A DNA stretch of 64,000 bases from Rhineura floridana (GCF_030035675.1 NC_084482.1:231913943-231977942), one strand, 5' to 3'. Positions 31,134-43,994 are shown, counted from the stretch's first letter. Notes: generated by a model from the letters alone, not told the origin. Made by a program: numbers and translations.

Positions 31134-31709
31134 GTGCTACAGTGGAATTTGGCTCGTGCTTCTATTCCTAAAACTCCTGCTGGATCGAGGAAGATAAGTG
31201 ACAACGAAATCTTGAAGAGTTGCCTGCAAAGGCAAGCCAAAATAATACTGGAAAAATGGAAAAGGGGAGTGGTTCTTTATATACATGTTGGTCTCTTTCA
31301 CTCTAGTGTGAGTAACTGTTGGATATGCTCCCTACTTCCTGTCCATGGGGAGGGGGGCGTTGACCTTGCACCCATCCCTTTGACTGAAGAGAACATCAGT
31401 GACACTGCCCCCATTTTTATACCTATCGAATGCAAATGGTTAAGCACAAATTCTACCTGGGACATAGCCCCCGCGGCCCAACAAAATGGGGTTTGGTATG
31501 TCCTGTCAAGATTGGGTGAGTTCTGCTTTTTGGGAAACAAGACCAAAGAAAAGAAAGGCACAGAGGTTGGTGTAAGTAAATGCAAACATTATTTCACCCT
31601 TGGAGGGGACTGGAGAAATAACCACATCCAGAATCCCACTTTTTGCCAACATTATCATGATTTTCATGCTTCCTGTAACTATTCTATTAAAATATTAATT
31701 TTATCTTGA
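31134..31709 (+). mobile_element. Endogenous retrovirus envelope fragment (fossil)
   Basis: A 191-residue frame resembles the surface subunit of a gammaretrovirus-like Env: a CWIC motif, then PLTEENISD, cysteine-rich segments (FCFLG, SKCKHYF) and N-glycosylation-type sites. No gag, pol or flanking LTR was recognised next to it. It is a broken, partial relic; age is unclear. Confidence 0.5.
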
Positions 31710-31785
31710 AGTCGGACTACCGACTCCACCCAAAATTGCTTCCGACTCCCACTCCCCGATTCCAACTCCACAGCCCTGGGTGAAG
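31710..31785 (-). repeat. Short repeat with hAT-like end
   Basis: Repeated GACTCC words end in CCAACTCCACAGCCCTG. The reverse complement begins CAGGGCTGTGGAGT, in the style of a non-autonomous hAT terminus. No partner end found. Confidence 0.35.
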
Positions 31786-31861
31786 GGAAGTGGAACAGTC
31801 TGTGGTTAAGCTAAGAGAAGGACATTGTTGGGGGTCTGAAACTCCCCATAAAAATCCTGTT

Positions 31862-33303
<1,442 letters not shown>

Positions 33304-34750
33304 TCTTTAATCTATATGTAGAACATATCATATAGAAAGCTGGACTGGAAGAAGATGAAGGAAGTGTGAAAACTGGAGGGGGAAATATCAATAATTGAAG
33401 GTATGCGGGGTTACCCTTGAAAATGGTCCAGAAGGTGCAACTGGTACAGAATGTGGCGGCCCGCCTGATTAAAGGTAGCCGCCGGCGAGATTACATTACT
33501 CCAGTGTTAAAGCAGTTACACTGGTTACCATTTATTTTCCAGGCCCAATTCAAGGTGTTGGTTTTAACTTTTAAAACCCTGCATGATTTCAGCCAAGTGT
33601 ATCTGAAAGAGCACCTCCATCATCATGAGTGATGCCATTCAACAAGATCAACCTCAAAAGACCTTCCCTCCATCCCACCAGTTAAAACAGGTAAAGTGGT
33701 GAAGACTAGGGAGAGGGCTTTTCCAATTGTGGTCCTCACTTTGTGGAATTCCCTCCCAAATGATCTCTGCCATGCACCCTCTGTGATGAGCTTCTGCCGG
33801 GCCTTGAAGACATGGCTCTTCAGGCAGGCTTTTGGGGTGGGCTAGGTTTTACTATTACTGTTGAGATTTTAATGTTTTAATGCAATTACATGTTTTTATT
33901 TTGTACATCACCCAGACTGGCTGGACAACCAGCCAGATGGGTGACTAATAAATCTAATAAATAAATAAATAAATGCAGACGATACCATACTCTTAGCAGA
34001 AACCAGTAATGATTTGAAACGAATGCTGATGAAAGTTAAAGAGGAAAGCACAAAAGCAGGACTACAACTGAACGTCAAGAAGACTAAAGTAATGACAACA
34101 GAAGAGTTATGTAACTTTAAAGTTGGCAAAGAGGTCATTGAACTTCTCAAGGATTATCAATACCTTGGCACAGTCATTACCCAAATTGGAGACAATAGTC
34201 AAGAAATCAGAAGAAGTCTTGGACTGGGGAGGGAAGCTATGAGAAAAGATCCTCAAATGCAAAGATGTATCACTAAACACCAAAGTCAAGATCTTTCAGC
34301 CAATGGTATTCCCGATCTCTATGTATGGATGTGAAAGTTGGACAGTGAAAAGAAAAATCAACTCATTTGAAATGTGGTGTTGGAGAAGAGCTTTGCGGAT
34401 ACCATGGACTGCAAAAAAGACAAATAATTGGGTGTTAGAACAAATTAAACCAGAACTGTCATTAGAAGCTAAAATGATGAAACTGAGGCTATCATACTTT
34501 GGACACACCATGAGAAGACATGATTCACTAGAAAAGACAATAATGCTGAGAAAAACAGAAGGGAGTAGAAAAAGCGGAAGGCCAAACAAGAGATGGATTG
34601 ATTCCATCAAGGAAGCCACAGACCTGAACGTACAAGATCTGAACAGGGAGGTTTGGGATAGATGCTAATAGAGGTAACTGATTCTGAGGGTCGACATAAG
34701 TTGTAATCAACCTGAAGGCACATAACACACACACAGACACACACACACAC
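33304..34750 (+). mobile_element. RTE-BovB 3' part, split by L2
   Basis: The left piece (33304-33410) and right piece (33975-34750) are collinear in ORF2. The right part encodes NDLKRMLMKVKEESTKAGLQ, LNVKKTKVMTTEELC, then GCESWTVKRKINSFEMWCWR and RPNKRWIDSIKEATDLNVQD with a frameshift between. The 3' end has GAAGGCACATAACACACACA. The RT catalytic block lies at the L2 insertion point. Confidence 0.88.
33411..33974 (+). mobile_element. L2 LINE 3' fragment inside BovB
   Basis: Frame 33417-33632 reads KMVQKVQLVQNVAARLIKGS and LKQLHWLPFIFQAQFK. A C-terminal remnant (VVLTLWNSLP-like), 3' UTR and ATAAATAAAT tail follow. BovB GATGATACC sequence resumes directly after. Confidence 0.85.
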
Positions 34751-34839
34751 TATGTGAGTTTGGCTTTAATTGATCCAAGAGAGCCCAGTATGCCATAAAC
34801 TTATCTAGGAGGAAATATCCTTAAAAGGTGGGCTGAGAT

Positions 34840-35275
34840 ATGCAGCCTTTGTCCCTCATCCACCATCAGGAAAAAGCCTGCAGTGGACCAGCCAAACAGC
34901 TTTACACCTGACAGGACCAATATCCTGGAGGTAAGGAGTGACTTAGGATCAGGTAGATACTTGGCTGGGAAGCGCAGGGTGTGCTGTCCCTACGATCCCA
35001 GAATCATAAGTACTAAATTGGCCTCCCAGAGTCCTCCTGTCTGGGAAAGGGGGGTGTAGGAAATGATGGCAGCTCTACCGGATAATCTGAAAAGCATAGT
35101 GGGTCAGATTTGTGAAGCAGGGGTGGCAGAAAGGGAGTAAGAACGCTGTCCTTAACCTCCCCTAATTCTAACAGAACAGATCACCATCTCCTGAATCTCC
35201 CACATGAGGGCTGGCAGAATGGCAGTACTGAATGAAGAGCCTCACTATTCAACTCTCACAGCTGAACCAAAGGAC
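34840..35275 (-). repeat. ZNF-locus intron segment, minus copy of inverted duplication
   Basis: The reverse complement of 30222-30715 and 28590-28650, but here the two parts are adjacent: the KRAB exon and about 1.4 kb of insertions are missing between CAGCCCTC and GGAGATTCAGGAGATGG. It lies upstream of ZNF gene B on the same strand. Confidence 0.78.
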
Positions 35276-35345
35276 AGGGGCGTCACTAGGGCGGTGCGCC
35301 AGGTGCGGGCCGCACCGGGTGACACCACGAGATGGTGTCGAGATG
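35276..35345 (+). mobile_element. hAT terminus
   Basis: CAGGGGCGTCACTAGGGCGG followed by a GC-rich imperfect palindrome (GTGCGGGCCGCAC) matches a hAT 5' terminal repeat and the 3' end read inward at 8137. The other end of this copy is not seen. Confidence 0.55.
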
Positions 35346-35889
35346 GTCCCTCAAGCTAGATTTGCTCAAAAAGGTCAATGGAACTCTAATGGTTAATAGG
35401 CCAAAGGGGTAGGGTTGTCCTTAGACTCCGAAACACTTCCGGTTCCCAGATGAGAGCAGCAATGCGGAAGGGTGCCGGTCCAAAGAAACGCAAGGAGGGG
35501 GGATGAAAGAGGTATGACGGCAATGAAACCAGTTCCAGCCTCCGACTGAGGACCGGAAGGCTGCATGTCTTCCTCTGCTTTTCTGAGTCTCTGGTTGGTC
35601 GTTGCACCTCCCTGTTCCGGCCTGGTCAGTTTCCTTCGCAAAGAAGGGGGAGAAAGTGGGGACAGAGGAGGGGGGAATAAACTCCCAGGCTCCACCCCTT
35701 TTAAGAACCTGAGGGCTTCTCCGTGCAATCAACTCCAATCCCATGTCATGCAAAACAGAGCCCAAACTCCATTTCTTCCATTGCCTGGTTTTCTTGCAAC
35801 CTCCAGATTTTTTAGGGGGGGGAGCTGTCCTGGTGCAGAGTAAGCCGCCTTGCATGGGGCAGGAGGGAACAGCGGCTGCACTTTGGGAT
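35346..35889 (-). other. GC-rich segment, possible promoter
   Basis: Mixed composition with ETS-type CCGGAAGT words on the minus strand near 35436 and a further CCGGAAG near 35553. Frames on both strands lack domains. It lies upstream of the gene B unit on the minus strand, which makes promoter sequence possible but unproven. Confidence 0.3.
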
Positions 35890-36040
35890 GCCCAAGAGGG
35901 TTGGACTTGATGGCCTTATAGGCCCCTTCCAACTCTACTATTCTATGATTCTATGCCCGCCAACTTGGATGGCTTTCAAAGCGGGTTGCACACGTTTCTA
36001 GAGGCTCAATGGCTGCTGACCACGATGTCTCTGTTGCTGT
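35890..36040 (+). mobile_element. CR1 3' tail and old CR1 sliver
   Basis: GGTTGGACTTGATGGCCTTA followed by an ATTCTATGATTCTATG end, then a diverged LDGFQSGLHTFLEAQWLL-coding piece resembling the CR1 ORF2 C-terminus. Confidence 0.65.
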
Positions 36041-36091
36041 TGACCATTGAACCGCACTGTCACTGAGTTTGTTTTCCATCAAGTCTGAAAA

Positions 36092-36415
36092 ACTGTAACT
36101 AGGGGGAGTTATGTTTTTGCCCAGTCTGGGAACGGACTGCCAAGGCCGTTGCTATGGTAACCATCGAGATAGACTGGGAAAAGTTCTAGCAGCTATCTGT
36201 GTTAAGCTGTGTCTTCTGTGTATTGCCTCTGAACTGAGAGGTTCTCTTCTGTGTTTACCTTTGGAGAGAGATGTACCACAAGGGGGGTGACTGAAGAAAC
36301 TCTACATGTATTTACTCTTAAGCCTTTGGCCGTAATGTCTTAATAAAGACTCTTAACATGATCTAATGCTCTGAAGAAGTTTCTTGCTCAACTTAACTCC
36401 AACGTTCTTGTTTTA
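36092..36415 (+). mobile_element. Possible solo LTR (fossil)
   Basis: A TG-initiated block of about 320 bases with an AATAAA signal near 36341 and an LTR-like end is followed by unrelated sequence. No internal region adjoins it. Family and age are undetermined. Confidence 0.3.
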
Positions 36416-36419
36416 TTGA

Positions 36420-37281
36420 GTTAATCCCATTCATTATTTTCTGAAACATGTCTAGAAATAAAGTCCCTTCTTGTACATCCATGATCTTCTTAATTGTCAT
36501 TCTTAAAGCCAAAGGAACAAAACTCCTTCAATTTTCAATGTCCCAAGCAAAGAGCAGCTTATTTCTTTATCCAGTTACAAAGGAGTTAATCTTTCCAACC
36601 AACTAACGTCACACGCTAGACAGCCCTTATCTCTTATATGCCCGGAAGTGCAAGAATAGCTTTAGTTCACAGCGTCCAAATAACTAGTAACAGAGAGAAT
36701 GAGCAGATTCATAAAAAAAAAAAGTAGATCAGGAAAAATAGTCCCAGCCATATATTACACAAAAGTCTTATAAATCAAAAAGATTTCTTATCTCTTCCAA
36801 TCAGAAATCTCTCATCCGTTGTAATCTTTAAAATGCTATTTTCCATGTCAGCTTTTTGCAATAAAAAAAAAAGATAAGCTATTTATATTTTCTTCCCCCT
36901 TAGTTCCGTGAATAAAAAAAGGAAAGTCTTACCTCACCTAGGTTATCTTAATTGCTGTTACTTTGACAAATCTCTTTGGATGAAAAATCTCAGGATGTTT
37001 GCCTGTTAATCCGTAAAAAAAAATGGGTCACTTCTCCAGCTGAGCTACCATAAAAATCCTCGCTCTGTCTGAGCTGCTGGAAGACAGACAATTCTGACGA
37101 ATTCCAGACTCCAACAATCAAAGCAAAGCTGTGTGGGAAATCTCACGTTTCTTCCTTATCCGGAAGAAATTATCCCCAGTCAGAAAAGACCCTTCTGACT
37201 GAATTTAAAACTGGATAAGTTTCATCCAAGACGGAGCTCGTCTCAGAGGCTGCACAGGCGTAGGGATCCTCCTGGGAAGTC
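36420..37281 (-). mobile_element. L1-like (ORF1-only family) 5' fragment
   Basis: The reverse complement matches the leader of 11951-14369 from its first base (GACTTCCCAGGAGGATCC) through the ORF1 start (MTIKKIMDVQEG) to about codon 25, then stops. It carries the 5' end but lacks the 3' end, so it was cut after insertion. It lies within the 3' part of ZNF gene C. Confidence 0.88.
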
Positions 37282-37289
37282 AACAACAA

Positions 37290-37591
37290 CATACTTTTCA
37301 AAGCATTGATAAATCTCTTCCCTTGTACAGATCCTTTGATGCGCTTGAAGGTAGCCATTCTGATGAAAGGTCTTTCAACACTACAAGCATTTATAAGGTT
37401 TGTCGCCTGTATGAGTTTTGTGATGCAAAGAAAGGTAGCTACCCTGACTGAAGCTCTTTCCACACTCCAAGTATTGATAAGGTTTGTCCCCTGTGTGAGT
37501 TCTTTGATGCGAAGAAAGGTTGCAACTCTGACTGAAGCTCTTTCCACACTCCAAGTATTGATAAGGTTTGTCCCCTGAGTGAGTTCTTTGA
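37290..37591 (-). pseudogene. ZNF gene C, displaced 3' fingers
   Basis: It continues the finger interrupted at 39286: [20 protein letters not shown], then two complete fingers ([18 protein letters not shown]) and degraded ones ending near the L1-like insertion. Two successive fingers read YQYLECGK, with Tyr replacing the first zinc-binding Cys, so they cannot fold normally. The matching degraded tail (KTFHQNGYLQAHQRI) also occurs in gene B at about 31.98 kb. It is cut off from its exon by a CR1-A insertion. Confidence 0.85.
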
Positions 37592-39285
37592 TGCACAGTA
37601 AGAACATAAGAACATAAGAAGAGCCTGCTGGATCAGGCCAGTGGCCCATCTAGTCCAGCATCCTGTTCTCACAGTGGCCAACTAGGTGTCTGGGGAAAGC
37701 CCGCAAGCAGGACCCGAGTGCAAGAACACTCTCCCCTCCTGAGGCTTCCGGCAACTGGTTTTCAGAAGCATGCTGCCTCTGACTAGGGTGGCAGAGCACA
37801 GCCATCATGGCTAGTAGCCATTGATAGCCCTGTCCTCCATGAATTTGTCTAATCTTCTTTTAAAGCCATCCAAGCTGGTGGCCATTACTGCATCTTGTGG
37901 GAGCAAATTCCATAGTTTAACTATGCGCTGAGTAAAGAAGTACTTCCTTTTGTCTGTCCTGAATCTTCCAACATTCAGCTTCTTTGAATGTCCACGAGTT
38001 CTAGTATTATGAGAGAGGGAGAAGAACTTTTCTCTATCCACTTTCTCAATGCCATGCATAATTTTATACACTTCTATCATGTCTCCTCTGACCCGCCTTT
38101 TCTCTAAACTAAAAAGCCCCAAATGCTGCAACCTTTCCTCGTAAGGGAGTCGCTCCATCCCATGATCATTCTGGTTGCCCTCTTCTGAACCTTTTCCAAC
38201 TCTATAATATCCTTTTTGAGATGAGGCGACCAGAACTGTACACAGTATTCCAAATGCGGCCGCACCATAGATTTATACAATGGCATTATGATATCGACTG
38301 TTTTATTTTCAATACCTTTCCTAATTATCGCTAGCATGGAATTTGCCTTTTTCACAGCTGCCGCACACTGGGTCGACATTTTCATCGTGATGTCCACTAC
38401 AACCCCGAGGTCTCTCTCCTGGTCGGTCACCGCCAGTTCAGACCCCATGAGCGTATATGTGAAATTAAGATTTTTTGCTTCAATATGCATAATTTTACAC
38501 TTGTTTATATTGAATTGCATTTGCCATTTTTCTGCCCATTCACTCAGTTTGGAGAGGTCTTTTTGGAGCTCTTCGCAATCCCTTTTTGTTTTAACAACCC
38601 TGAACAATTTAGTGTCATCAGCAAACTTGGCCACTTCACTGCTCACTCCTAATTCTAGGTCATTAATGAACAAGTTGAAAATTACAGTTCCCAATACCGA
38701 TCCTTGAGGGACTCCACTTTCTACAGCCCTCCATTGGGAGAACTATCCGTTTATTCCTACTCTCTGCTTTCTGCTTCTAAACTAATTTCTTATCCACAAG
38801 AGGACCTCTCCTCTTATTCCATGACTGCTAAGCTTCCTCAGAAGTCTTTGGTGAGGTACCTTGTCAAACGCTTTTTGAAAGTCTAAGTACACTATGTCCA
38901 CTGGATCACTCTCAAAGAATTCTAATAGGTTACTGAGACAGGACTTTCCCTTGCAGAAACCATGCTGGCTCTGCTTCAGCAAAGCTTGTTCTTCTATGTG
39001 CTTAGTTAATCTAGCTTTAATCATACTTTCTACCAGTTTTCCAGGGACAGAAGTTAAGCTAACTGGCCTGTAATTTCCGGGATCCCCTCTGGATCCCTTT
39101 TTGAAGATTGGCGTTACATTTGCCACTTTCCAGTCCTCAGGCACGGAGGAGGACCCAAGGGACAAGTTACATATTTTAGTTAGCAGATCAGCAATTTCAC
39201 ATTTGAGTTCTTTGAGAACTCTCGGTTGGATGCCATCCGGGCCCGGTGATTTTTCAGTTTTTATATTGTATATTTTTATATTGTA
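37592..39285 (-). mobile_element. CR1-A LINE inserted in a ZNF exon
   Basis: The tail at 37592 (AAGAACATAAGAACATAAGA) and 5' truncation at about 39285 fall inside a zinc-finger repeat. ORF2 is in pieces 37811-38158, 38104-38694 and 38782-39327, with FADDTKLFRVV intact. A 15-codon loss (VNKHIDRG region) distinguishes this copy. The finger reads across the insertion site, with at most a TA duplication. Confidence 0.92.
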
Positions 39286-40486
39286 AGGTTGCAACTCTGA
39301 CTGAAGCTCTTTCCACACTTCAAGCATTTATAAGGTTTGTCCCCTGAGTGAGTTCTTTGATGCACAGTAAGGTTGCAGCTCTGGCTGAAGCTCTTTCCAC
39401 ACTCGAAGGATTTATAAGGTTTGTCTCCTGTGTGAGTTCTTTGATGCGAAGTAACGTGGCCACTCTGACTGAAGCTCTTTCCACACTCCAAGCATTTATA
39501 AGGTTTGTCTCCTGTGTGAGTTCTTTTATGACTACTAAAGGCACTACTGTCACTGAAGCTCTTTCCACACTCCAAGCATTCATAAGGTTTGTCCCCTGTG
39601 TGAATTCTTTGATGCAAAATAAGGTGGCTACTCTGACTGAAGCTCTTTCCACACTCCAAGCATTTATAAGGTTTGTCTCCTGTGTGAGTTCTTTGATGCA
39701 CAGTCAGGGTGCTACTCTGACTGAAGCACTTTCCACACTCGAAGCATTGATAAGGTTTGTCCCCTGTGTGAATTCTTTGATGCGAAGTAAGGTGGCTACT
39801 GTCACTGAAGCTCTTTCCACACTTGAAGCATTGATAAGGTTTGTCTCCTGTGTGAGTTCTTTTATGTTTACTAAAGACACTACTGTCACTGAAGCTGTTT
39901 CCACACTCAAAGCATCCATAAGGTTTGTTCCCTGTGTGTGTTCTTTTATGTTTACTAAAGGCACTACTGTCACTGAAGCTCTTTCCACACTCCAAGCATT
40001 CATAAGGTTTGTCCCCTGTGTGAGTTCTTTGATGCAAAATAAGGTGGCTACTCTGACTGAAGCTCTTTCCACACTCGAAGCATTCATAAGGTTTGTCCCC
40101 TGTGTGAGTTCTTTTATGTTTACTAAAGGCACTACTGTCACTGAAGCTCTTGCCACACTCGAAGCATGTATAAGGTTTGTCTCCTGTGTGACATCTCTGA
40201 TGCCTAGTAAGGTGGCCACTCCGACTGAAGCTCTTTCCACACTCAAAGCATTGATAAGGTTTGTCTCCTGTGTGACATCTCTGATGCCTAGTAAGGTGGC
40301 TACTCCGACTGAAGCTCTTTCCACACTCCAAGCATTGATAAGGTTTGTCCCCTGTGTGAGTCTGTCGCTCCTCTTGTCTCTTTGCTCCATCTTGACTCCT
40401 CAGTTTCTGCTCCTGCATCTGCTCCTCAGCTTTTTCCAGTGATACTTCAGATGGTTCTCCCTCAGCCTTGACTCCCCAGATGTATC
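39276..40486 (-). CDS. C2H2 zinc-finger terminal exon (gene C), 12 fingers, ended by CR1-A
   Basis: The exon starts at 40486 after TTTTCATTCCATCAG in phase 1: [40 protein letters not shown], then fingers. Twelve full-length fingers follow, with (-1,3,6) residues R,H,R; R,H,R; D,A,K; Q,H,L; D,A,K; D,V,K; D,H,S; Q,T,V; Q,H,L; D,A,S; Q,H,S; Q,N,V. Finger 12 lacks its first Cys (YKSFECGK). Finger 13 is cut at SQSCNLT by the CR1-A, which supplies ATA TAA, giving a stop at once. Fingers 4-5 and 9-10 are a duplicated pair. Linkers are TGDKPY throughout except TGNKPY and SGDKPY. It probably acts as a nuclear DNA-binding repressor; the 403-residue exon product is plausible but its upstream exons are not in view. 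Confidence 0.87.
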
Positions 40487-40868
40487 CTGATGGAATGAAA
40501 AGGAAAGGAGATAAAATGATGTGGAGAAATCCTGTGAATGTATTATGATTTGTACTTTGAAAACATATTTCTGGGAGCTCTGTTGATATCAGAGGTTAAC
40601 TGTCAAAGCTCGAGGCCTTGTACAGAGTTAGTTTAGCAGTAGGTGCTTGGTAACAGGTTGTGAAAAGAGTCACAGAGAAACAATTATAACAAAGATCTGC
40701 TCAGTTGTTCCTCCATTTAAGGTGGACAACCCAGTACTTATCAACAGCTGGAATTTACAAACCTAGGATGGATCCTGTCTGACAGGAACATGGACATTTC
40801 CACTGCTGAGAAGCAACTCGCATCCCCTCCCTCCCTCCCAAAAAGATTAACCCCCTGTTACCTGCACC
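40487..40868 (-). repeat. Intron of ZNF gene C, paralogous to 32932-33303
   Basis: Collinear with the gene B intron with point differences and small indels, showing that the two terminal exons arose by a direct duplication of at least 1.5 kb. Confidence 0.85.
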
Positions 40869-42608
40869 ACAAGACAGTGCTGGAAGATGAGGGCCCCAGG
40901 ACAGATGGCACTCTGTGAGCTACTGAGGAAGAACAAAGGACAAGTACGAGTAGTGCTGTGACTAATGACGCAGCTGGGTCAAAGCCGAATGGAAGCCCAG
41001 AGAGTGATGCGCACAGATGCGAAAGGAGAGTCCAGAGTTGCACGACGCACACAACAGGAACATGGAATGTGAGAAGCATGAACCAGGGAAAGTTAGAAAT
41101 TGTCAAGCAAGAAATAGAACGCATTAACATTACAACAGTTGGCGTAAGTGAATTAAAATGGATGGGAATGGGACATTTTCGGGCAACTACACAATATTTT
41201 AAGCAGGAAACTAGAAATTAAGAAGAAATAGGGTTGCTGTATAGTGAGAAGCAATTAGGAAGTATAATGCAAGGTCTGAGGGAGTGATATCAATGAGATT
41301 TAATGGGAAACTTATCAACATAACCATCCTCTCAGTCTATGCTCCAATGGCAAACACAGAAGAAGAGGAAATTGAGAGATTTTATGCAGAAGTACAGGAA
41401 GAAATTAATGGGAAATTAAAGATGTCAGGGTGACAGATTCATTCATGGAGGAACTGTATAATGAAAAACCAGCAATTTTGGAATGTGAGGTGAAAGCTGC
41501 TCTTAAAATACTTGGAAGAAATAATCACCAGAAACAGATGGCATACCAATAGAGTTGCTACAAGGTACTGAGACTGAATCTCTCCAAATTTTGACAGAAC
41601 TTTGTCAACAAATACGGTCCACAGACTGGAAGTGTTTTATACATAACAACTCCAAAGAAAGGGGATCCCAGGGAATGCAATAATTGTAAAACTATTGCCT
41701 TAATATGCCATGCAAATAAAGTAAAGCCTCTTACCATATATGGAGCGAGAAGTGCCAGATGTCCAAGCTGGATTTAGAAAGGGAAGAGGCACCAGAGATC
41801 ATATCACAAACATACGTTGGATAATGGAACGGACCAAGGATTTCAGAAGAAAATCACCCTGTGCTTTATAGATTACAGCAAAGCCTTTGACTGTGTAGAT
41901 CATGAAAAACTATGGAATGCTTTAAAAGCAATGAGGGTGCCACAGCATCTGATTGTCCTGATGCACAACCTATACTCTGGACGAGAGGCTACTGTAAGGA
42001 CAGAATATGGAGAAACCAATGGGTTCCCCATCGGAAAAGGTGTAAGACAGGGGTGTATTTTATCACCCTATTTATTTAATCTATACGCAGAACATATCAT
42101 ACGGAAAGCAGGATTGGACCAAGAAGAAGGAGGTGTGAAAATTGGAGGGAGAAATATCAATAACTTAAGATATGCAGATGATACCATACTACTAGCAGAA
42201 ACCAGTAATGATTTGAAACGAATGCTGATGAAAGTTAAAGAGGAAAGCACAAAAGCAGGACTACAGCTGAACGTCAAGAAGACTAAAGTAATGACAACAG
42301 CAGATTTATGTAACTTTACAGTGGACAATGAGGACATTGAACTTGTCAAGGATTATCAATACCTCGGCACAGTCATTAACCAAAAGGGAGACAACAGTCA
42401 AGAAATCAGAAGAAGGCTAAGACTGGGGAGGGCAGCTGTGAGAGAACTAGAAAAGGTCCTCAAGTGCAAAGATGTATCACTGAACACTAAAGTCAGGATC
42501 ATTCAGACCATAGTATTTCCGATCTCTGTGTATGGATGTGAAAGTTGGACAGTGAAAAGAAAAATCAACTCATTTGAAATGTGGTGTTGGAGTAGAGCTT
42601 ATCGGGTA
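40869..42608 (+). mobile_element. RTE-BovB with internal deletions
   Basis: The APE endonuclease start (TTGTWNVRSMNQGKLEIVKQ, VSELKWMGMGHF) at 40960-41220 is followed by INITILSVYAPMANTEEEE. Most of the endonuclease is then deleted and the linker is out of frame. The RT is open from 41817 to 42656: CFIDYSKAFDCVDHEKLWNA, GVRQGCILSPYLFNLY, LRYADDTILLAETSNDLKRM with YADD, GCESWTVKRKINSFEMWCW. It ends abruptly at 42608; the 3' end probably lies at 48191. Confidence 0.9.
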
Positions 42609-43090
42609 CAGGGTTCAGAGACAACCAATGAACACACACTGGAAAATAGAAATTAACTTTAGTAAAGAATAAAAGAGGTGCACAGCTACAGCAGCAGAAT
42701 AGTTCCTTAATATCAGCACCCAACAGAAAATCAAGAAAGCCATCTAGCCTAGTCTGTCCTTACACACAGGTAGACAGTTGCACACACCCCTCTCCTCAGA
42801 AGGAGGAACAGGCAGGAGAGTTGATGCAAAATGGAAGCTCAGCAGGCAGCATCAAGTAGGCAGGATGGGACCCAGGAGAGGAACGAAAGCCACGGTTTGA
42901 GTCTCATACTTATGGCAAGCTGCCCAGCAACAGCCCAGATCCAATTAACCAATCATAAATCTCCTGGCCAAATGGGACATCCTCCCTAAAACTTCAAGGG
43001 CTTTACGACCTTGATGGAGCCCGGCTTCTACGGATAAGGGGGTGTTAGGATGGGCCTCTGATTACCCACAGCTGGGAAATAAAACTGCCA
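42609..43090. other. Unassigned segment between BovB and CR1-A leader
   Basis: No frame or repeat end recognised. It could be an older insertion into BovB or part of the CR1-A leader. AAATAAAACTG just before 43091 is signal-like but uninterpreted. Confidence 0.4.
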
Positions 43091-43092
43091 AG

Positions 43093-43884
43093 TCAGAGCA
43101 CCCTAGCTAGGGAGCCTGCTCCACGAGCTAGAGGGAGCCCCAGCTAACGAAGTGTCAAGGCCCCAGCTGACAAAGCGTCAAGGCGAGTTAAGCAGCAGAG
43201 CGAAAAGAGGGTAAGTAGCTCCCATTTATTCCATTATTTAAATTGAAGTAAAACAGCTCAGAGAAATAACTAATAAGGGCAGCCCAAGGTCACCCTGAGC
43301 TAGGAGCCAAATCCTGAAAGAACCTCTATCTTAGGAGACAGATCCTAGGAGAAGGAAGCGTATAGAAAGCTAGTTTTCAACACCACCCTAGCAGGAAAGC
43401 TTCAGGGGACACTGTAAACAAGGCTAAATTCCAGTCGGAGAGAAGGGGGAAAAGGAAACTCCACCGATACATACAGGGAGAGAGTCAGCTCAGTCCTTGC
43501 TAAAAAAGGCAGCTTCAGCCTTCCTGAAACACAACCACAAGCTCTGTTTCCCTAGGTTAAAGAAAGGTCAGGCTGTTCTAGGTGGGAAAACAACAAACAC
43601 AAAAGACTTGCCTGGAAGGCGCAGCCCCTTGCTGAGATTAAAAGCAGCCAAAAGCTTAAACAGCCCCGCCCCTCGCTCAGGAAGGAAGCCTGAGAGAATA
43701 CTAAAGAGTTAAGCCCTAGCTGATAGCCATCAGCCTCAAGTAACACATCATTGGCTGGCAGCAGTAGCTGGGAGGAACCAGCCACACATATAAAGTCAGA
43801 GCACCCTAGCGAGGGAGCCTGCTCCACGAGCTAGAGGGAGCCCCAGCTGACAAAGCGTCAAGGCGAGTTAAGCAGCAGAGCGAG
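43093..43884 (+). promoter_or_regulatory. Duplicated CR1-A leader units with TATA-like box
   Basis: The unit AAGTCAGAGCACCCTAGC ... GCGAGTTAAGCAGCAGAGCG occurs at 43093-43205 and 43793-43884. The first copy has an extra internal 23-bp duplication. CATATAAAG lies just before the second unit. AGAGGGTAAGTAG after the first unit and ATGCAGGTAAGAAG at the ORF1 start are consensus-like splice donors. Promoter function is inferred. Confidence 0.5.
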
Positions 43885-43994
43885 TTCGGCAGCAGGGCAA
43901 GGAGGCCAGGGCCCCCCACTCTGCCCGTCTGTTCCCTGACCTCAACTAAACCGCAGTCTCCAACCCATTGACGTAATAAACCTTAAACAAAACT

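Noticed and set aside
35393-35855. Overlapping 70-140-codon minus frames
   Set aside because: Low-complexity Pro/Ser-rich readings in three frames; no domain. Kept only as possible promoter sequence.
39348-40442. 364-codon plus-strand frame over the gene C finger array
   Set aside because: Antisense shadow: the 84-bp finger period keeps other frames free of stops. The minus frame has the C2H2 ligands. The same applies to plus frames at 32120-32887 and the alternative minus frame at 39704-40390.
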